Assembly (NCBI GenBank): GCA_018806985.1
Contig: JADANN010000335.1
Location: 1,364,001 to 1,428,000 of the forward strand
Source: Angiostrongylus vasorum
Lineage: Eukaryota; Nematoda; Chromadorea; Rhabditida; Metastrongylidae
Direction: 5' to 3'
DNA: 64,000 bases
Notes under the pieces: model-generated
The model's input: the letters and a program-made list of their open reading frames with translations, nothing else
What the model was told of the DNA's origin: nothing
Databases searched by the model: none
In this document: piece after piece, positions 23,540 through 36,200 of the stretch
Position numbering within the stretch: the first letter of the stretch is position 1
How the letters are laid out: every line of letters begins with the position of its first letter
Translations under genes and position numbers: made by a program

Positions 23540-25370
23540 AGGTTTAAAGAAAGTCGGCCTTTAGAATTATGTACAGATTGTTATTTTCACACTGCTGTGG
23601 CCAAAACCCTGAAATCAAGCGTCAGAGAAGATGACACGTCATAGGATTTTAGTGGTTTCCAAAATATCAGTTTTGCTACCGTTCTCTTTTTCTTTGCCTT
23701 TTTTTTCCAAGCATGTTAGTTCTCTCATCTTAGAGTATCTGCGCTGAACCTTATACCGTAGTTGCCCCTGTTTTCTTTGAAATATTCATCAACATATTGA
23801 ATGTCTAGGCTGTTGTAACAGATTGGCAAAGCTACTGTCGTCTTCCCTCTTTTTGGTGTGTAAATTCACAACAGGTAGTGATCGAATAGGTTTTTCCCCC
23901 ATTAGCTGAGACAGTTTTACAGGGCGCGAAATGAGTCGGAAGAACGACAAGGATTTTTGGGAAGCTTCATTTTTTCATTTCCCAAGTGCACTCTATGGGT
24001 AACTAGATTGGACCTTACTTGTTCAGCAAAGATTAAAAAGTGGATAAAAATAGAAATGCTGTTCACACAAATAGTTAGATTTATCTTATAGAAATCCTTA
24101 TCTAGAAACTCAGAAGAGCTAAATTAGTGTTTGGAAACGCTTTTATTCTAGAAAGAACATAGCCTCTATCTGGAAAAGTGTAGCGACCCAGATCGTAGCA
24201 AAAAGAACGGCGTGCCCGAGGTAAAAAATTAGCGGTGAAATGGCCATTCGATCAAGGATCGAACGATTCCTAGTGATTGTCGTTGACTAGCCGTTCGAAT
24301 GTCCAACTGTCCTGTGATGTTTCTCGGCTAGTTCAGTGCTGAGTAAATGCCTGATACAAACCATTATTGATTTTGTGGATAGGGTGGTTTGATAGGCATA
24401 AAGAGGCGAGATCAAGTCGCTGCATATCTTCGAGTGAAGCCCCAGTTTGCTTGCGAACTTTTTAGCAAACGACAACACATTTTTTCCCACAGACTGATTC
24501 TGTCAGTTATAGGACAATACACAGCTTATTCATGAATCTATAAAGTTGGCAAAAAATGTCAAGGCGTCTCTGCGAAGGTCAAGGTCAGAAAACGGTGCCG
24601 CTTAGCTTCCTTTCTATTTAAATGAGGCAGTAATTTTTTTAGAAGAAATAGGTAACGGCAACTGCGATGAGAATCGTGAAATGCAATCATGTGGGCATTG
24701 GTATGACGTCTTCTATCTACTACTATTATCTCCCTGAAATGATTTATCATGGATAGGTCAGGAATGACGTTAAAGAAATGCTCGATTTGATAGCCAAAGC
24801 TTTTTCCCGCTTCTATTACTCACCTTTAGTCTCGTCTGACCTGAAGCAGATTGTACTGCAAGTAGTTGCAGAACCACTGATTAACAGCTAGTCGCGTGTT
24901 CAAATGATACCTTGCTGTAGGTATAGTGCAGCTGAGAGAGGAAAACCTTTCTAACTCTTTAGGCTTTGAGGTGAGGGTCTTAAACCCGGACTGCGTATCC
25001 GTGTTTGGGTGTCGTTTTTGCCATTGAGTGATAATCCAGAAATCATCCACTGTTACAATCAAAACGAATCGGAATCTTGTTTGGCTGGGAAATTCTCTTC
25101 CTATGAAACGACAAGTTTTGATCGTTTCCCTGAGAAAACAAAGAAGCCTTTTGTATGCGAAAGGGTCACAACATTTACTTCATAGTTGCCATTTCGGTGG
25201 ATTTCACCTCTCTCCGGTGCTTTCCATTAAGTTCTCCCATTTACTTCAAGAAACAGTGAAGAATCTGCATGACACCGGCGACCATGTCCAACCTGCTAGT
25301 AATTGTCATCTACGAGCTCTTCACACGAATTGTCTCAGCATTACTGACAGATTACTGGAAGGATGACAGC
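23540..25370. other. No gene recognised
   Basis: Downstream of the RNF14-like Rcat exon and the PLE; could hold the gene's final exon, not identified. Confidence 0.35.
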
Positions 25371-25377
25371 CATAGCT

Positions 25378-25690
25378 TCCTACGGTTTGCCCCCCCTCAT
25401 CATGGCTGGGAGATTTTCCTGGGTGTTGGGCTGCAATGTACAGCGAAAGGATCCATGATTCGTTACCCCCACCCCCACCCAGCAGCATGTTGAGAAGGAG
25501 TACAGCGTTTCCATCAGGAAGCCCGGCTAAGGGTAAATCAATACCAGGATTCGTTACCGTCCTGCTACCAAACTAGTCGCACGGTGGCAAATTTCCCTCT
25601 GATCCACAAGAGTTGCGACTGCCGTTGGTGGTGACAACCTGGCGCAGACTTTGGCCACGCTGACCTTGGGACTCCACGGAACAAGGCTAT
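25378..25690 (+). repeat. Repeat-3 copy
   Basis: Lacks the last third. Confidence 0.7.
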
Positions 25691-25699
25691 AGGTCCGAA

Positions 25700-26940
25700 A
25701 CAAGGATCGAAATGGATAAAAAAACTGGTGGAAAATCTAATCACCCAAAAATATCTCCAGCGAGACAGCTGAAACTTTAAGATGAAACAACGCAGGCTGT
25801 GCAGTCAGCTAGAAATATCGCGGCTTCATTTGCCCACTGATTCGGAATGTACTCTCAGAAATGTCACAGTCATGAAAACCGTTTGTTGCGAACTCAACAC
25901 GTTTCAAATACCTAAAGTTCTTAGGAACAGTTAAAGAGCTTGAAAAATGGTTGACACTTGAGCTACTGGTAAAAATATACCGTAGCCTGCCATTAATTTC
26001 TAGGCCACACCGTACCTTATGCAGCAACTATGCAACCAATAAAATGGGTAACTAGGCAACTTTTTCTGCTTTGCAGTTGAAATATGGGGTATCAGTTTCA
26101 CTGCGACGTTAAGATTGACTCAGGATCTACTTGTTTTCTCTGCAACTTGACCCTGTACTGAGTCACAGTAAGCAGGGAAAAGAAAAGAGAAAAGATAGGG
26201 ATCAAACACTGAAACGCTCACATGGGAAAGCCGCACGACTAAACGATGCTGTGGATCGGATTCTAGAGGGGCAGTAACATGAACCTCGTCTGTACTTTCC
26301 AGTTAGGAATTCAGTGTTGATATCAGGTCATGCGTAAATAGATAGATGGCGCGAAAAAGTTTCGACGTGGTATGCATGCTGCCCATCAAGTGTTTGCGCT
26401 TCATTCTGGCAATGGGGTAGTAGCTGATGTTGAAGTGGAATGTTTCGCCCTTCTATCGGAAGAGCAAGCAAAAACGACGTATAATGGGTTACCCGCAACT
26501 AAGAGGAAAGTCTGTGAGGAAAACGGTGAAAATGGAGGGTCTCATCCGTAGTGTGGTGCTCTTTGTGTCCTTAAGGGGAGAGTTCATTAGGAAAAGTCCA
26601 GCGTACTACATTAACGAATGGGGACTTCATAGGGGTTTCCAAGTAAAACAGGCGACATGAGTAATGAATTTTCACTATCCTATAACGCCCAATCAACTAA
26701 AACAATTATTATAACAGTGATCAACGGCTACGTCCTCCCCACGACGTAGTACACAGAATTGTGGTCACTCTTTAAATATTGGTCCTACTTTATTGTTTAA
26801 CATAAAGGTTTAACCATTCAAGCTTAGGACTACCTATTGGAATGAAAAGTAGCGCTTGAAGAGTATAACTGAAAATTATAACTACCCACAGCCTCCTTTG
26901 TTATACAATTAATTACGTGACGTATTTTGAATAACAAAAT
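25700..26940. other. No gene recognised
   Basis: Short ORFs on both strands without family signatures. Confidence 0.35.
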
Positions 26941-26947
26941 TACGTGG

Positions 26948-27340
26948 ACCTTCCAACGGTTTACCGCCTCATCGTGGTTGGAGGTGTTCCTGGTGTCGGC
27001 CTGCGATGTACAGCGGGAGGAATCTATCCCCCCAGCAGGGTCTTCCAAGCTGACAAGGAGTCCAACGTTACCATCAGGAAGCCCAACTAAATGTAAAACC
27101 AATACCAGGATCTATCACCGTCCTGGTACTAAACTAGTTGCATGGTGGCAAATCCCCTCTGATCCACAAGGGCGACGACTGCATGTGGTGGTGACGACCT
27201 GGAGCAGACCTTGACAAGGCTGACCTCAGGACTCGACGGGATCACAATGAACTCCAGCAAAACCTAGCAAAACTTCAAAAAAATGAAGATTATGCTGAGA
27301 CACGCAAGGCCAGTGAGAGCAGGTCGTCCAAGTATCCGAG
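26948..27340 (+). repeat. Repeat-3 copy
   Basis: Full length. Confidence 0.75.
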
Positions 27341-27861
27341 CAAGGAAATTACGTGAAATTACTTGCTTCGCCCTCTGTGCGTCGTTTTGCGAACTTCATG
27401 TGCAGTTACATATTTTCGGATTACTTACGAGAAGTCGGATTGTGACGCGGATTAAGGATCTAACGGATCCTGAAATGAGGATCAGATCGTTATGGTAAAG
27501 CGATTCGCAGAAATTTGGAAATATAAATGTTCTTGTAAGACGTCTTAAGATGGCTACAATCTCGATAACCCCGCGCAGTAGACTTTGTTGCTTCAGAAAC
27601 TGGTTATAAATTGGAAGGAATATTCATTACGTGAAAGAATATAACATTTGTGGTTGTACTGTTTGTGTAACTAGTAGTAGAACAAATACGATTGAAACAG
27701 TGGAAGAGAACAAGGTGTTCAAGTGATGACTTTAACAATACCTACTTACATCCGACAGACCACCAACAAGAGTACTTATGATAGTAATAATGCTGTTCGA
27801 GTGAACAGAATGATATGAAGGGGTTGATACCAGTTACTGATAAGAGTGTTGGAGCATACAG

Positions 27862-28112
27862 TATGGATCCTTACAACGGTTTAGCGCCTCATCGTCGCTG
27901 GGAGGTGTTCCTGGGTGTCGGGATGCGATGTCCTTCTGATCCGCAAAGGCGGCGACTGTCTGTGGTGTAGACGACCTGGGGCAGACTATGGCCAGGTTGA
28001 CGTGGAAACTCCACTTGACCACAATGGCTAAATCAGCAGAACTCCGAAAAATGGAGAGTGTGGTAGGGCCCGCACAACTAATGATAACGGGCTGTCCAAC
28101 TATCCAAGGTAT
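27862..28112 (+). repeat. Repeat-3 copy, internal deletion
   Basis: About 150 bases of the middle are missing; its end is just upstream of the family C element. Confidence 0.7.
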
Positions 28113-28197
28113 CCAAGAGTACGGATCTTCAACGATCAGCCCTCAACATTTGTTTGCACTGTTGAGCTTAAACGAGGTTGATATGAGATATTTATTC

Positions 28198-28233
28198 GGT
28201 TAACGTTTCGACGTCTTCGTCTTCATCAGAGAC
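28198..28233 (-). ncRNA. Hammerhead-like motif, family C left arm
   Basis: Canonical CUGAUGA box, extra A, stem II GACG-AAGA-CGUC, GAAAC, GUU. Stem I is damaged (GUCU against AACC). Confidence 0.55.
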
Positions 28234-28567
28234 GACGATCCTTGTCGATGATCCACAGTTGCTCCTCTTCTCGATGTGGCGCCTTTGCCTCGCATCGAAC
28301 CAGATCTTTCTTAGTTGAGCATCTCGAATGAGCCAAACACACTCGCGATGCTCTTTTATAGAGGGCGGTTCTTGTCGATATCGTTATCAGTTGATGATTA
28401 CCAGTTGAAAAACGCGTTATACTGATAATCACATCAACAACGACCGCAAAAGGGCATCGCGGGTGTGCTCGGCTCATTCGGGATGCTCAACTGAAGAATA
28501 CCCGGTTTGATGCGAGACGAAGGCGCCACATCGAGAAGACAGCTGTGGACCATCGACAAGGATCGTC

Positions 28568-28603
28568 GGCTCTGATTAAGACGAAGACGTCGAAACGTTA
28601 GCC
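28568..28603 (+). ncRNA. Hammerhead-like motif, family C right arm
   Basis: Stem I GGCU/AGCC and stem II intact, but the core box reads CUGAUUA instead of CUGAUGA. Taken with the left arm, an intact ancestor is implied. Confidence 0.55.
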
Positions 28604-28723
28604 GAATAAACATCTCATATCAAGCTCGCGTGAGGTCAGCAATATAATCGAATGTTGATTATTGTAGTACCGAGGTTAAATGACGGACGGTTTCAAAATT
28701 ATTGATCAGCCCTCAGTTTGAAA

Positions 28724-30881
28724 ATGTCCGTTGCTCTGGATGGTCGCGTGTCTACAGCTTCCATTCGAAATTTTCTCTCAGTAAGTCTGATTTTCCCCTG
28801 AAGTTGATGAGCTCTTCAGTTAATCAGTAGTCCTCCTGAACTCTATCGCTCTAATGAACTTCCTATTACTCTACTCTTTTTTCTAAGTGAGTCCTTACCG
28901 AATTCATTTCAAATCCCTCCACTTTTCTACAACTCCAAACATGAAATTTCTTCGGTTTTATAGAATTCAATAGTTACTAACATTTTCATTACCGAAACGT
29001 CGATAATCTGTATACAGCTTTAGCTTTGAAGCAGTTCCCCGTCCCTATGCGCTTCCAAAAAGAAAATGGCTTACTTGACTTTACTTATGGGTTTTGCTTA
29101 GTAATATTTCATATTTTATCCTTGTTTCTTCTCTTCTTATTAACACTTCCTTGCTGTCGTTTCTGCCTATTAGTTCATCACTCTGATAAGAAGTCATTTT
29201 TCCATTCATCTTTCAGAAAATTCCCATTTTCCGTTCCACTTCTTCGCAAGGGAACACTGAGCAATTTGATGACAGAGCTCAGCCAAAATGTTTCGAATTG
29301 GCTAAAAAGGAGAAATCTTATGCCTTGAGCGTAAGTTCAATGATGGTCAGTTTAACCTGCCTAGTTTTTCTTCGTACACGCTCAGTTAAGATTCGTTCAT
29401 TCTTTTTCCATAATTCTATGCAGTTCTGGATTTAGCCATTGCAATCCTCTTGGAAGCACTGGCATTGGGCACTGAAGACCCCTACGATTTGCTCCCTTAT
29501 TCACTCACAGTTGGGGCAGTTATACCACGCAGTCGGTGATTTGCCAAATGCTTGCAGATATCACTGCTGCGAGGTTGTGGCTTCAAGGCACGTTTTATTT
29601 GTTCCCTTTCAATTGTATTCCATTCACTCATGGAATCGCTTCTAGGCTAAGCAAAGATAAGGCCAAAGAGAGTCGGGCATGAGAAAACGTAGGAGCGCTA
29701 CTGACTAATCAGAATTTATTTGGTGATGCACTCATGTTCATCAATGGACAGATTGCAATCGCAACCACAATGGAAGACACGGTATCGTCTCAGTTTTAGG
29801 TCTAATGTAAATTAAAGCTATTTAATCTTGCACGTTGAAGGGTTGTTTGGCGGACGGTTTCTACCGCCGTGCAGCCATCTACGACTGTCGGGCGAAACAA
29901 ATACTAAAGTAAGTAAACGCTAGTGGTGAAGTTATCTCTCGGCGGTATGCAGTTGTGAGGGATTCGAAAATGAGAGTACGTGGGCTGAGTCTACTGAGAA
30001 TTTGTTGTCTGACTCTTCTTATGTCAGCGATTTGAACGAGGCTTAGTCTCTCCACAGGTTAGTTCTTCCTGTTTTGTTTCCGGTATGTTTTTAGTGTCTC
30101 GATCTATTTTGTTTCGTAGAGTTTGATTTGCAGCAAATGCGTGTCTGCATGTAGAAGCTTGGCAGATGAATCTGCATACGGTCGCGTACATTGTTGTGTA
30201 GGAAATGCCTTGCACTTGCTTGGTGTTTATACTCGGGCACTATTCTATCATGAGAAGGCAAGTTGTTCAACATTTACGCTTTATGCTCCTTATTGTAATT
30301 TGTTACATTAGTTTTTTTTCCTTATCCGGGGCTTTCGTCGTCCGTGAGAAAGTAAACGTTACTCGGGAGGATATCTCTCGACGGGTTGTGCAACACTACA
30401 TCTGTTTCCAGTAATCATGCAGGAAAACATAAACACGTGAAGATGAGAATACCTGGACGGGGTCTTGCAAGAAATCGTTGTCTTATAATTTTTTACATCA
30501 GCGATTTGAAAACGTCTTTTTCTTTGGTTAGTTCTTGTTGAGCTGATGAGGGGGTTGGTATAGGGTTTCATCGTCGTCGTCGTCGTCGTTGTTGTTGTTG
30601 TTGTTGTTGCTGTTGGTCGACGACTGACGTTTCGGCGATTTCACCTTCTTCAAAGCCGTGCAGCTACGAGTGTTACTGGTTAGTTCTCTTTGTCTTGTTT
30701 CTAGTATGTTCTTTTTAGTGTCTTAACCTATCATGTTTCATAGCATTTTATTTCCAGTACATGCGCGCGCATATATAAAAGCTTGGCAGATCAATCCGGG
30801 TGTGGTCGCTCGTATGATCGAACAGGAAATGTCTCGCACTTACTCGGTGATTGTAGTGGGGCATTAGATTATCATCAGAAG
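28724..30881 (+). CDS. LGN/AGS3/Pins-like TPR protein, 5' part
   Basis: Family members are TPR-GoLoco scaffolds linking G-alpha to spindle orientation machinery. Exons: 28724-28780 (ATG, 19 codons, donor gtaagt), 29217-29330 (ends in the helix 'KCFELA...KGEILCLE'), 29424-29587 ('LEALALGTEDP...HSQLGQLYHAVGDLPNACRYH', the first TPR of LGN/AGS3 proteins), then 30155-30257 ('SLADESAYGR..CCVGNALHLLG', second TPR) and a duplicate of it at 30780-30881. The conserved 'GTED' and 'SQLG.LYH..GDL..A..YH' spacing fits the family exactly. Two one-base frame breaks occur, an AAAAA run near 29313 and a CCC run near 29492; phases work if each is corrected by one base. Exon 3 and the first copy of exon 4 end at GC rather than GT. 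No downstream TPR or GoLoco exons were recognised in the window. It could be a damaged gene or a sequence with consensus errors. Confidence 0.7.
30536..30676 (-). mobile_element. PLE family A terminal fragment
   Basis: 141-base insert carrying the family A end, with (gtc)n/(gtt)n repeats at 30568-30608 and a decayed hammerhead-like motif. The flanks share tggttagttct (30525-30535 and 30677-30687), an 11-base target site duplication. It sits inside the second copy of the duplicated TPR-exon segment and is absent from the first copy, so it arrived after the duplication. Confidence 0.8.
30622..30657 (-). ncRNA. Hammerhead-like motif, decayed
   Basis: Stem II GGUG-AAAU-CGCC and GAAAC-GUC are kept, but the first core C is U. 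Confidence 0.45.
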
Positions 30882-30949
30882 GTAAGTTGTTCAGCATTTC
30901 CGCTTCATATTTACCATGGTGATTTGTTACTATTAGTATTTCTTTCCTC

Positions 30950-31045
30950 CCAACGGTTTACCTCTTCATCGTGGATGGGAGGCGTTCCTGGGTGTCGGGT
31001 TGCGGTGTACAGCGGTGGGATTCATCCCCCTGCTGGAGTCTTACC
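30950..31045 (+). repeat. Repeat-3 5' fragment
   Basis: First quarter only; starts in the intron after the duplicated TPR exon. Confidence 0.65.
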
Positions 31046-31114
31046 ATAACATTTTTGTTAGGATACTCCCTTGAATACGAGCTTCATCTTTTTATTTAGC
31101 GCCTATCCTTTTTT

Positions 31115-31200
31115 TTGCGGCAGGGGTATGTTATGAAATACAACCACGAGGACGCTGAGATATGAGCAAAAGTCGAGATTTCACGTGAGCTTCGGTTCGC
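31115..31200 (-). repeat. Repeat-4 fragment
   Basis: 'gcaggggtatgttatgaaatac' and 'gaggacgctgagatatgag' only. Confidence 0.5.
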
Positions 31201-31565
31201 GTGGTAGATAGTCACCGGTCGAGGTAATCGCAAGTTCGGAGCACACCAGAGTTCTCTAGTTTTATTTGCAGTTCAACATCCTTGTGCTTGTACTCCTGTA
31301 AACACTTCTGACCAGAGTGGTACTGTCGATGAGGAGAAATTTTGAACTAAAAACTTGGCAACCTTTGCTGACTAAAATCTCGTCGTGCGATTCGAGCTCC
31401 ATACTGTGCTGAACGTAGAGAGCGAATTAGCACAACAAATGAAAAAATAGGACTAATAGGGAATCAGTGGAAGTGTTATTCAAAGTGAACATAAGTATCA
31501 TGGAATACCATGAAATTGTATTCATAATTGAATTTTTGTGTTTTTATTACTATCAATTGGTGTGC

Positions 31566-31796
31566 TACCAGGACTCACCACCGTCCTGGTATCAAAGTCG
31601 CATGGTGGCAAATCTCTCTCTGTTCCACAAGGGCTGCGACTGTTTGTGGTGGTGACGACCTGAGGCAGACTTTGGCCAGGCTGACCTCAGGATTCCAAGG
31701 AACCACAATGGTTTAGCCAGCAATTCTCCGAAAAATGGAGGTTTTGCAGGGGCCCGTAAAACCAGTGAGGACGGGCCGCTCAAGTATTCAAGTAAG
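31566..31796 (+). repeat. Repeat-3 3' fragment
   Basis: Begins at the 'ctaccaggactc' position, so it could be the other part of the 30950 copy, split by about 520 bases of foreign sequence. Confidence 0.65.
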
Positions 31797-32084
31797 TGAG
31801 TAATCGGTGTGTTATCTCATTCGTTAGCTAATACGAGATCCATATAAAAAATTTGTCCAGCTACCTTTTCGGTCTCTCAGGCTTCTTCCGAGCAACAGTG
31901 ATTCGAATCTCGGAACATCATTCGAATAAAATATCAGGGCAGAGGGAAGGAGAAATTGAAGGCGTCGGAAAAATTAGTGGAATAAATTATTGCAACAACC
32001 GCCCTCTAACTTGTCAGTGGGAACAAAACATTGGTTATTTATGTCAACGTTAATGAAATTCAGTTTACAAGAGTATTACGAAAT

Positions 32085-32420
32085 GAAACACTACCTGAAG
32101 GATGCTGGAATATGAGCAAAGTTCAGAACCTCATGTGGCCTTCGAACCCGCGATTATCCTTTCCGGAAGGTCACGTGTTATCCACTGCTCCAACCGAGGC
32201 CCCTGTTTTTCCTATCTCTCAGGGATTTTTTGCCCTAATGGTGCCATTAGTAATCATCCTACAACGAGAGTGATCTGGGGAGCACTAGTCGGAATTGAAC
32301 CCAGTTAATTAGTTGAAATCGAAATCGGTTTCGAGTTTTGCTCACATTTATCCACCCTTGTGATTGTACTTCGCATAGTGCCCTGCCGTGAAAAAGAAAG
32401 AGTAACAGTAAATAAAAGTC
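32085..32420. repeat. Repeat-4 foldback pair, decayed
   Basis: Left part 'ggatgctggaatatgagcaaag' and centre 'gagtgatctggggagcac' are recognisable; the right arm is reduced. Confidence 0.55.
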
Positions 32421-32477
32421 AAACATCACCAATTATATTTTGGAGCGACTTTGGAGAATAGTTTTTGCTGTATATCT

Positions 32478-32876
32478 GAGCCTCCCAACGGTTTACTGCC
32501 TCATCGAGGCTAGGAAGTGTTCCTGGGTGTCGGACTGCAATGTACAGCGGGGGATTCATCTTTTGGCAGGGTCGCTCAAGCTGAGAAGGAGTCCAGCGTT
32601 TCTATCGGGAAGCCTAGCAAAGAGTAAACCAATACCAGGATCCAGCACGGTCCTGGTATCAAAAGTCGCATGATGGCAAATCTCCCTCTGATACACAAGG
32701 ACTGTGCTGTGACTCCTTGTTGTGGTGACGACCTGGGGCAGACTTTGGCCAGGCTGACCTCGGATTCTAGTGAACCACAATGGCTTAACCAGCAAATCTC
32801 CGAAAAAGTGGAGATTATGCTGGGGGCCCGCACAACCAGTGAGGACGGGCCATTCAAGTATCAAGCAAGTAAGTAT
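32478..32876 (+). repeat. Repeat-3 (about 390 bp), reference copy
   Basis: Starts 'cctcccaacggtttactgcc', passes 'gtaaaccaataccaggatcc' and 'gacctggggcagactttggc', and ends 'ccgcacaaccagtgaggacg' followed by a caagtaag tail. No clear tRNA head or coding capacity, so class unknown (SINE-like by copy number). Confidence 0.75.
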
Positions 32877-33258
32877 GTCTGAGCGAACATCTCCTTCCCA
32901 TGCCCGCTCTTTCGTTTATGACATTCAATGTCTACGAAAACCTCGCGCTGAAAAGTTTGATCGAAAACATTTCTAGCAACGTATCCCCTCACAGAGAGTG
33001 AAAATTGCTAATCAGGAATGAAGGAACAGTCGAGAAAACAGGTACGCAATCTGCGCACTATAAATCCTGTCTCTACACCACTAGTGGACACTAGAATATT
33101 TCTTAATAGGGGCAGGTCCACAAAGAAACAATAAATAGTAAAAAGTCGGATTGTTATAGTCCGAAGTCGGAAGTCTTTTCGTACTTCACTTCACTTCCTG
33201 CTGTGTATCGCATGTGTAGCAATGGTAATCACAAAAAGAAAAAAGATTTATTCCTATT

Positions 33259-36200
33259 TCACATCGTCCAAATGTCGTCGCTTTGTTTATGCAATTTTTG
33301 CAAGATGGTGTGCTTCTCACACTTGCCTCGCACACACTCGCCAACGTAGCAAATTCTCGTGCCTTCGAACCCGGAGCATTTCCCGCCGAGACGAACCTTC
33401 GCCATACAGTGTGCTTCGCTCTTTTCTGGCACATGACAGAAGAGGTATCTAAAGTGATAAAGTGATTATATGATGGAAAACTAAACTAGCAACTGGTTCT
33501 ATGAAGAATTCGGAAAATCAAATGACAGCCGAATTTAACTGGTGTGGAGTGGCAAAAAAGTAACAGTAGTGATACAGAACAAGGAAGCCCAACTATGCTG
33601 GTTTTTCGCTTACTACTATCAAACAAATCCGTGACAGTTCGCAGTTTCTTTCTAGTATGGCGAAATACATAAATAAAAGGATAAAGCTCTTGGCGTTGAT
33701 CAATCGCTGAAGGATGCGCCATGCATTCGACTTAATTAAGTATTGTTTGGAGGTGACTGAATGCATATCTGGCCTTTACAATGACTCGCGGTGGCCTCGG
33801 ATGTATCGAGCCAGTGCTGCTATCCTCCCAGACAAGTCTGGTATCAATTTGCCGACCCGGAGGGATGGAAGGCTTGGAGGGCCATGGGCGCGGTGTCGAT
33901 TCCACGTGGGTGTTGCCTTGCGCCTCCGACTACCGCGCTACACGCTCCCAATACGGAAATACATAAATACGGCGTGAAAAAGCCACTCTTCCCTGAAACG
34001 AACAGTCTCTAGCACAATAGAATCTCCAGATATGTGGCGATACCTTTCAAAAGCCGAGAAGTGAAGAATCAACAACTCACTTTGATCCGCATTCTGGATG
34101 CGTACGATTGCAACTTGGACGTGGGGCGAATTCATACAACTCGTCCGTGTAGGCATTCGATAACGCTTGTCCATTCGTCAACGGCTAGAAGTGAAACATG
34201 AATATTTTTGTTTTCAAACGAAAGAGGCTTAGGAGGAGATGTGGTCCAAGTTTATCCCTGCGAACTAAACACTTTACGCACTTCCATTTGGCAAAAAAAT
34301 AAAGCCTAGTAAGAGTTGTCTGATAATTTCTGTGATTTAGAAGGAGAGAAATGAGCTCACATGCAGCATGGACATAACGCTGTCGATGTTGTGCCATGGT
34401 GGGAAACATTTCTCATTGCTAGCGGGATAATCTCTCTCACGCTCAGTTCGACTCTACAATCTTTGTAAATATGTCCTCCCAAAAAACAGACATCTCATTT
34501 GTATATATGATGTTGAAAAATATGTTTACAAAAGTTAAAAAAGTTAAATTCTCGGCATTGGCCAATCCCTTAGCGATGCGCCATGCATTCGACTTCATTG
34601 TGTATCGTTATAAATGATTGAATGTATATCTGGCACATACAGTGACTCGCGGTGGCTTGGTATCAAGTCAGTGCTGCTTTCCTCCTAGGTGGGTCTGCTA
34701 CCAATTCATCGATCCCCGGAAGGATGGAAGGTTTGGTGAGTCTGGGGTGTGGGTTCGAACCCATGTGTATTGCAGGGCACCTCTAACCAATGGCTAACAC
34801 GGGCCCTTGGGCAAGAGTTAGTTATCGTTAATGTAATCTTGCGCGCTCATCATGAATCTCCCTCTGACAGAAATCAAGAGTCGATCAGTCGAGAGCGTAC
34901 TTAGCTTATCACATTGTCCTGAGATGCATGTGGATTATTTTGATGGAATCGACTTGTTTGCCTCCCAGATTGGCTTATAAGGTATGTAGGGTAAGGTATA
35001 AGGTCATCGCAAACAAATAACCTTCTCGGTGGTTGATGGAGACCACCTTATCAAGGACTGTGTAAATAAACCTCCACGAAATCCTTTAAAATCCAATCAA
35101 ATGCGGCAAAAATAGAGAGCTTGATGGGGAAACTGTGTCGGGGATTGGAGAGTATTTCCATCACTGATATTTGCCGGAACACTTTTTACGTAAATCTTAA
35201 ATTCTTTTCTTTTTTCTGAGCACGTGATACATGAAAGGATCGCACAAACTTCCATGTTCTCACCAAGTACTACCTGCATATTTCGTCGCCACGATTCAAA
35301 GATGAGGTCGATCATTGAGTGATGGAATAGGAAGATGACATCGTTTGACGATGAATGCTGTTTTCCCATGTCGCCATCTTAACTAGGCAAATTTCCACAA
35401 GAGTCGAGCGACAAAAGGAAATGGATTTAAAAAACGAATCATAAGGTACCGATAAAGAAATGGACGTAGTCATGAGAATACTCTAGCATCCTCGCATCCA
35501 GTGCGTTTTTTTATAGGGCAACTCTGAAACGATTATATGCTAGCAAAATCTGCCGTTGTTGGCGTAACTTTTTGTTTATCGAATGCGAATCAATCGTGTG
35601 TGGCTCACTACTAAGTTCAAAGACCACATGTTCAGACAAATTTTGTCAAGCTAAGAGTTATATTTCCCGTAAGGGAATGTTTCCATGTCAGCCTAACATT
35701 TGAGTAAGCTCTGCGGATTTGATGAAAATGTAAGTACTCAGAAAGAAAACGATTGCATGTTTCCTCTAAATTCATCAAAAATTGTTCGTGATATTTCATG
35801 GAAGATCCTGCCAATGGTTTACCTCCTCATCGTGGCTGAGAGGTGCTCCTGGATGTCGAGCTGTTGTGCACAACTGCGGGATTCCTCCTCCCGGCAGGGT
35901 CTCCCAAGCTGAGAAGGAGTCCGGCGCTTCCCTCTGGAAGCCCAGCTAAGAGTGAACCAATACTAGGATCTACCACCGTCCTGGTACCAAATTAGTCCAA
36001 TGGTGGCAAATCTTCCTCTGATCCACAAGAGCGGTGACGGCCTGGGGCAGATTTTGGCCAAGCTGACCTTGGGATTCCAGGGAACCATGGAGATTATGCT
36101 GGGGCCTGCACAACCAGTGGGGACGGACCGTCCATATGTTCAAGTGATATTTCATGGGTGATAATCCCAGCGAACCTCAAATAATTGCAAACGACTGATT

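Larger units (their letters stand above)
28146..28703. mobile_element. PLE-like family C, arm-only element with 12-bp target duplication
   Basis: 558 bases made of two imperfect inverted arms with no coding region. The direct repeat gatcagccctca flanks it at 28134-28145 and 28704-28715. Each arm contains a hammerhead-like motif of the same layout as families A and B but with a different stem II (GACG/CGUC). It lies immediately upstream of the LGN/AGS3-like first exon at 28724. Confidence 0.75.
30058..30946 (+). repeat. Segmental tandem duplication carrying a TPR exon
   Basis: 30058-30310 and 30678-30946 align over the upstream intron ('ggttagttct', 'gtatgtt', 'tttagtgtct'), the exon and the downstream intron. 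Similarity extends upstream (29930-30030 against 30370-30520), so the unit is at least about 480 bases. A PLE fragment interrupts the second copy. Confidence 0.75.

Noticed and set aside
29026..29328. 100-codon ORF as a gene
   Set aside because: Wrong frame relative to the LGN-like exon 29217-29330 that it overlaps.
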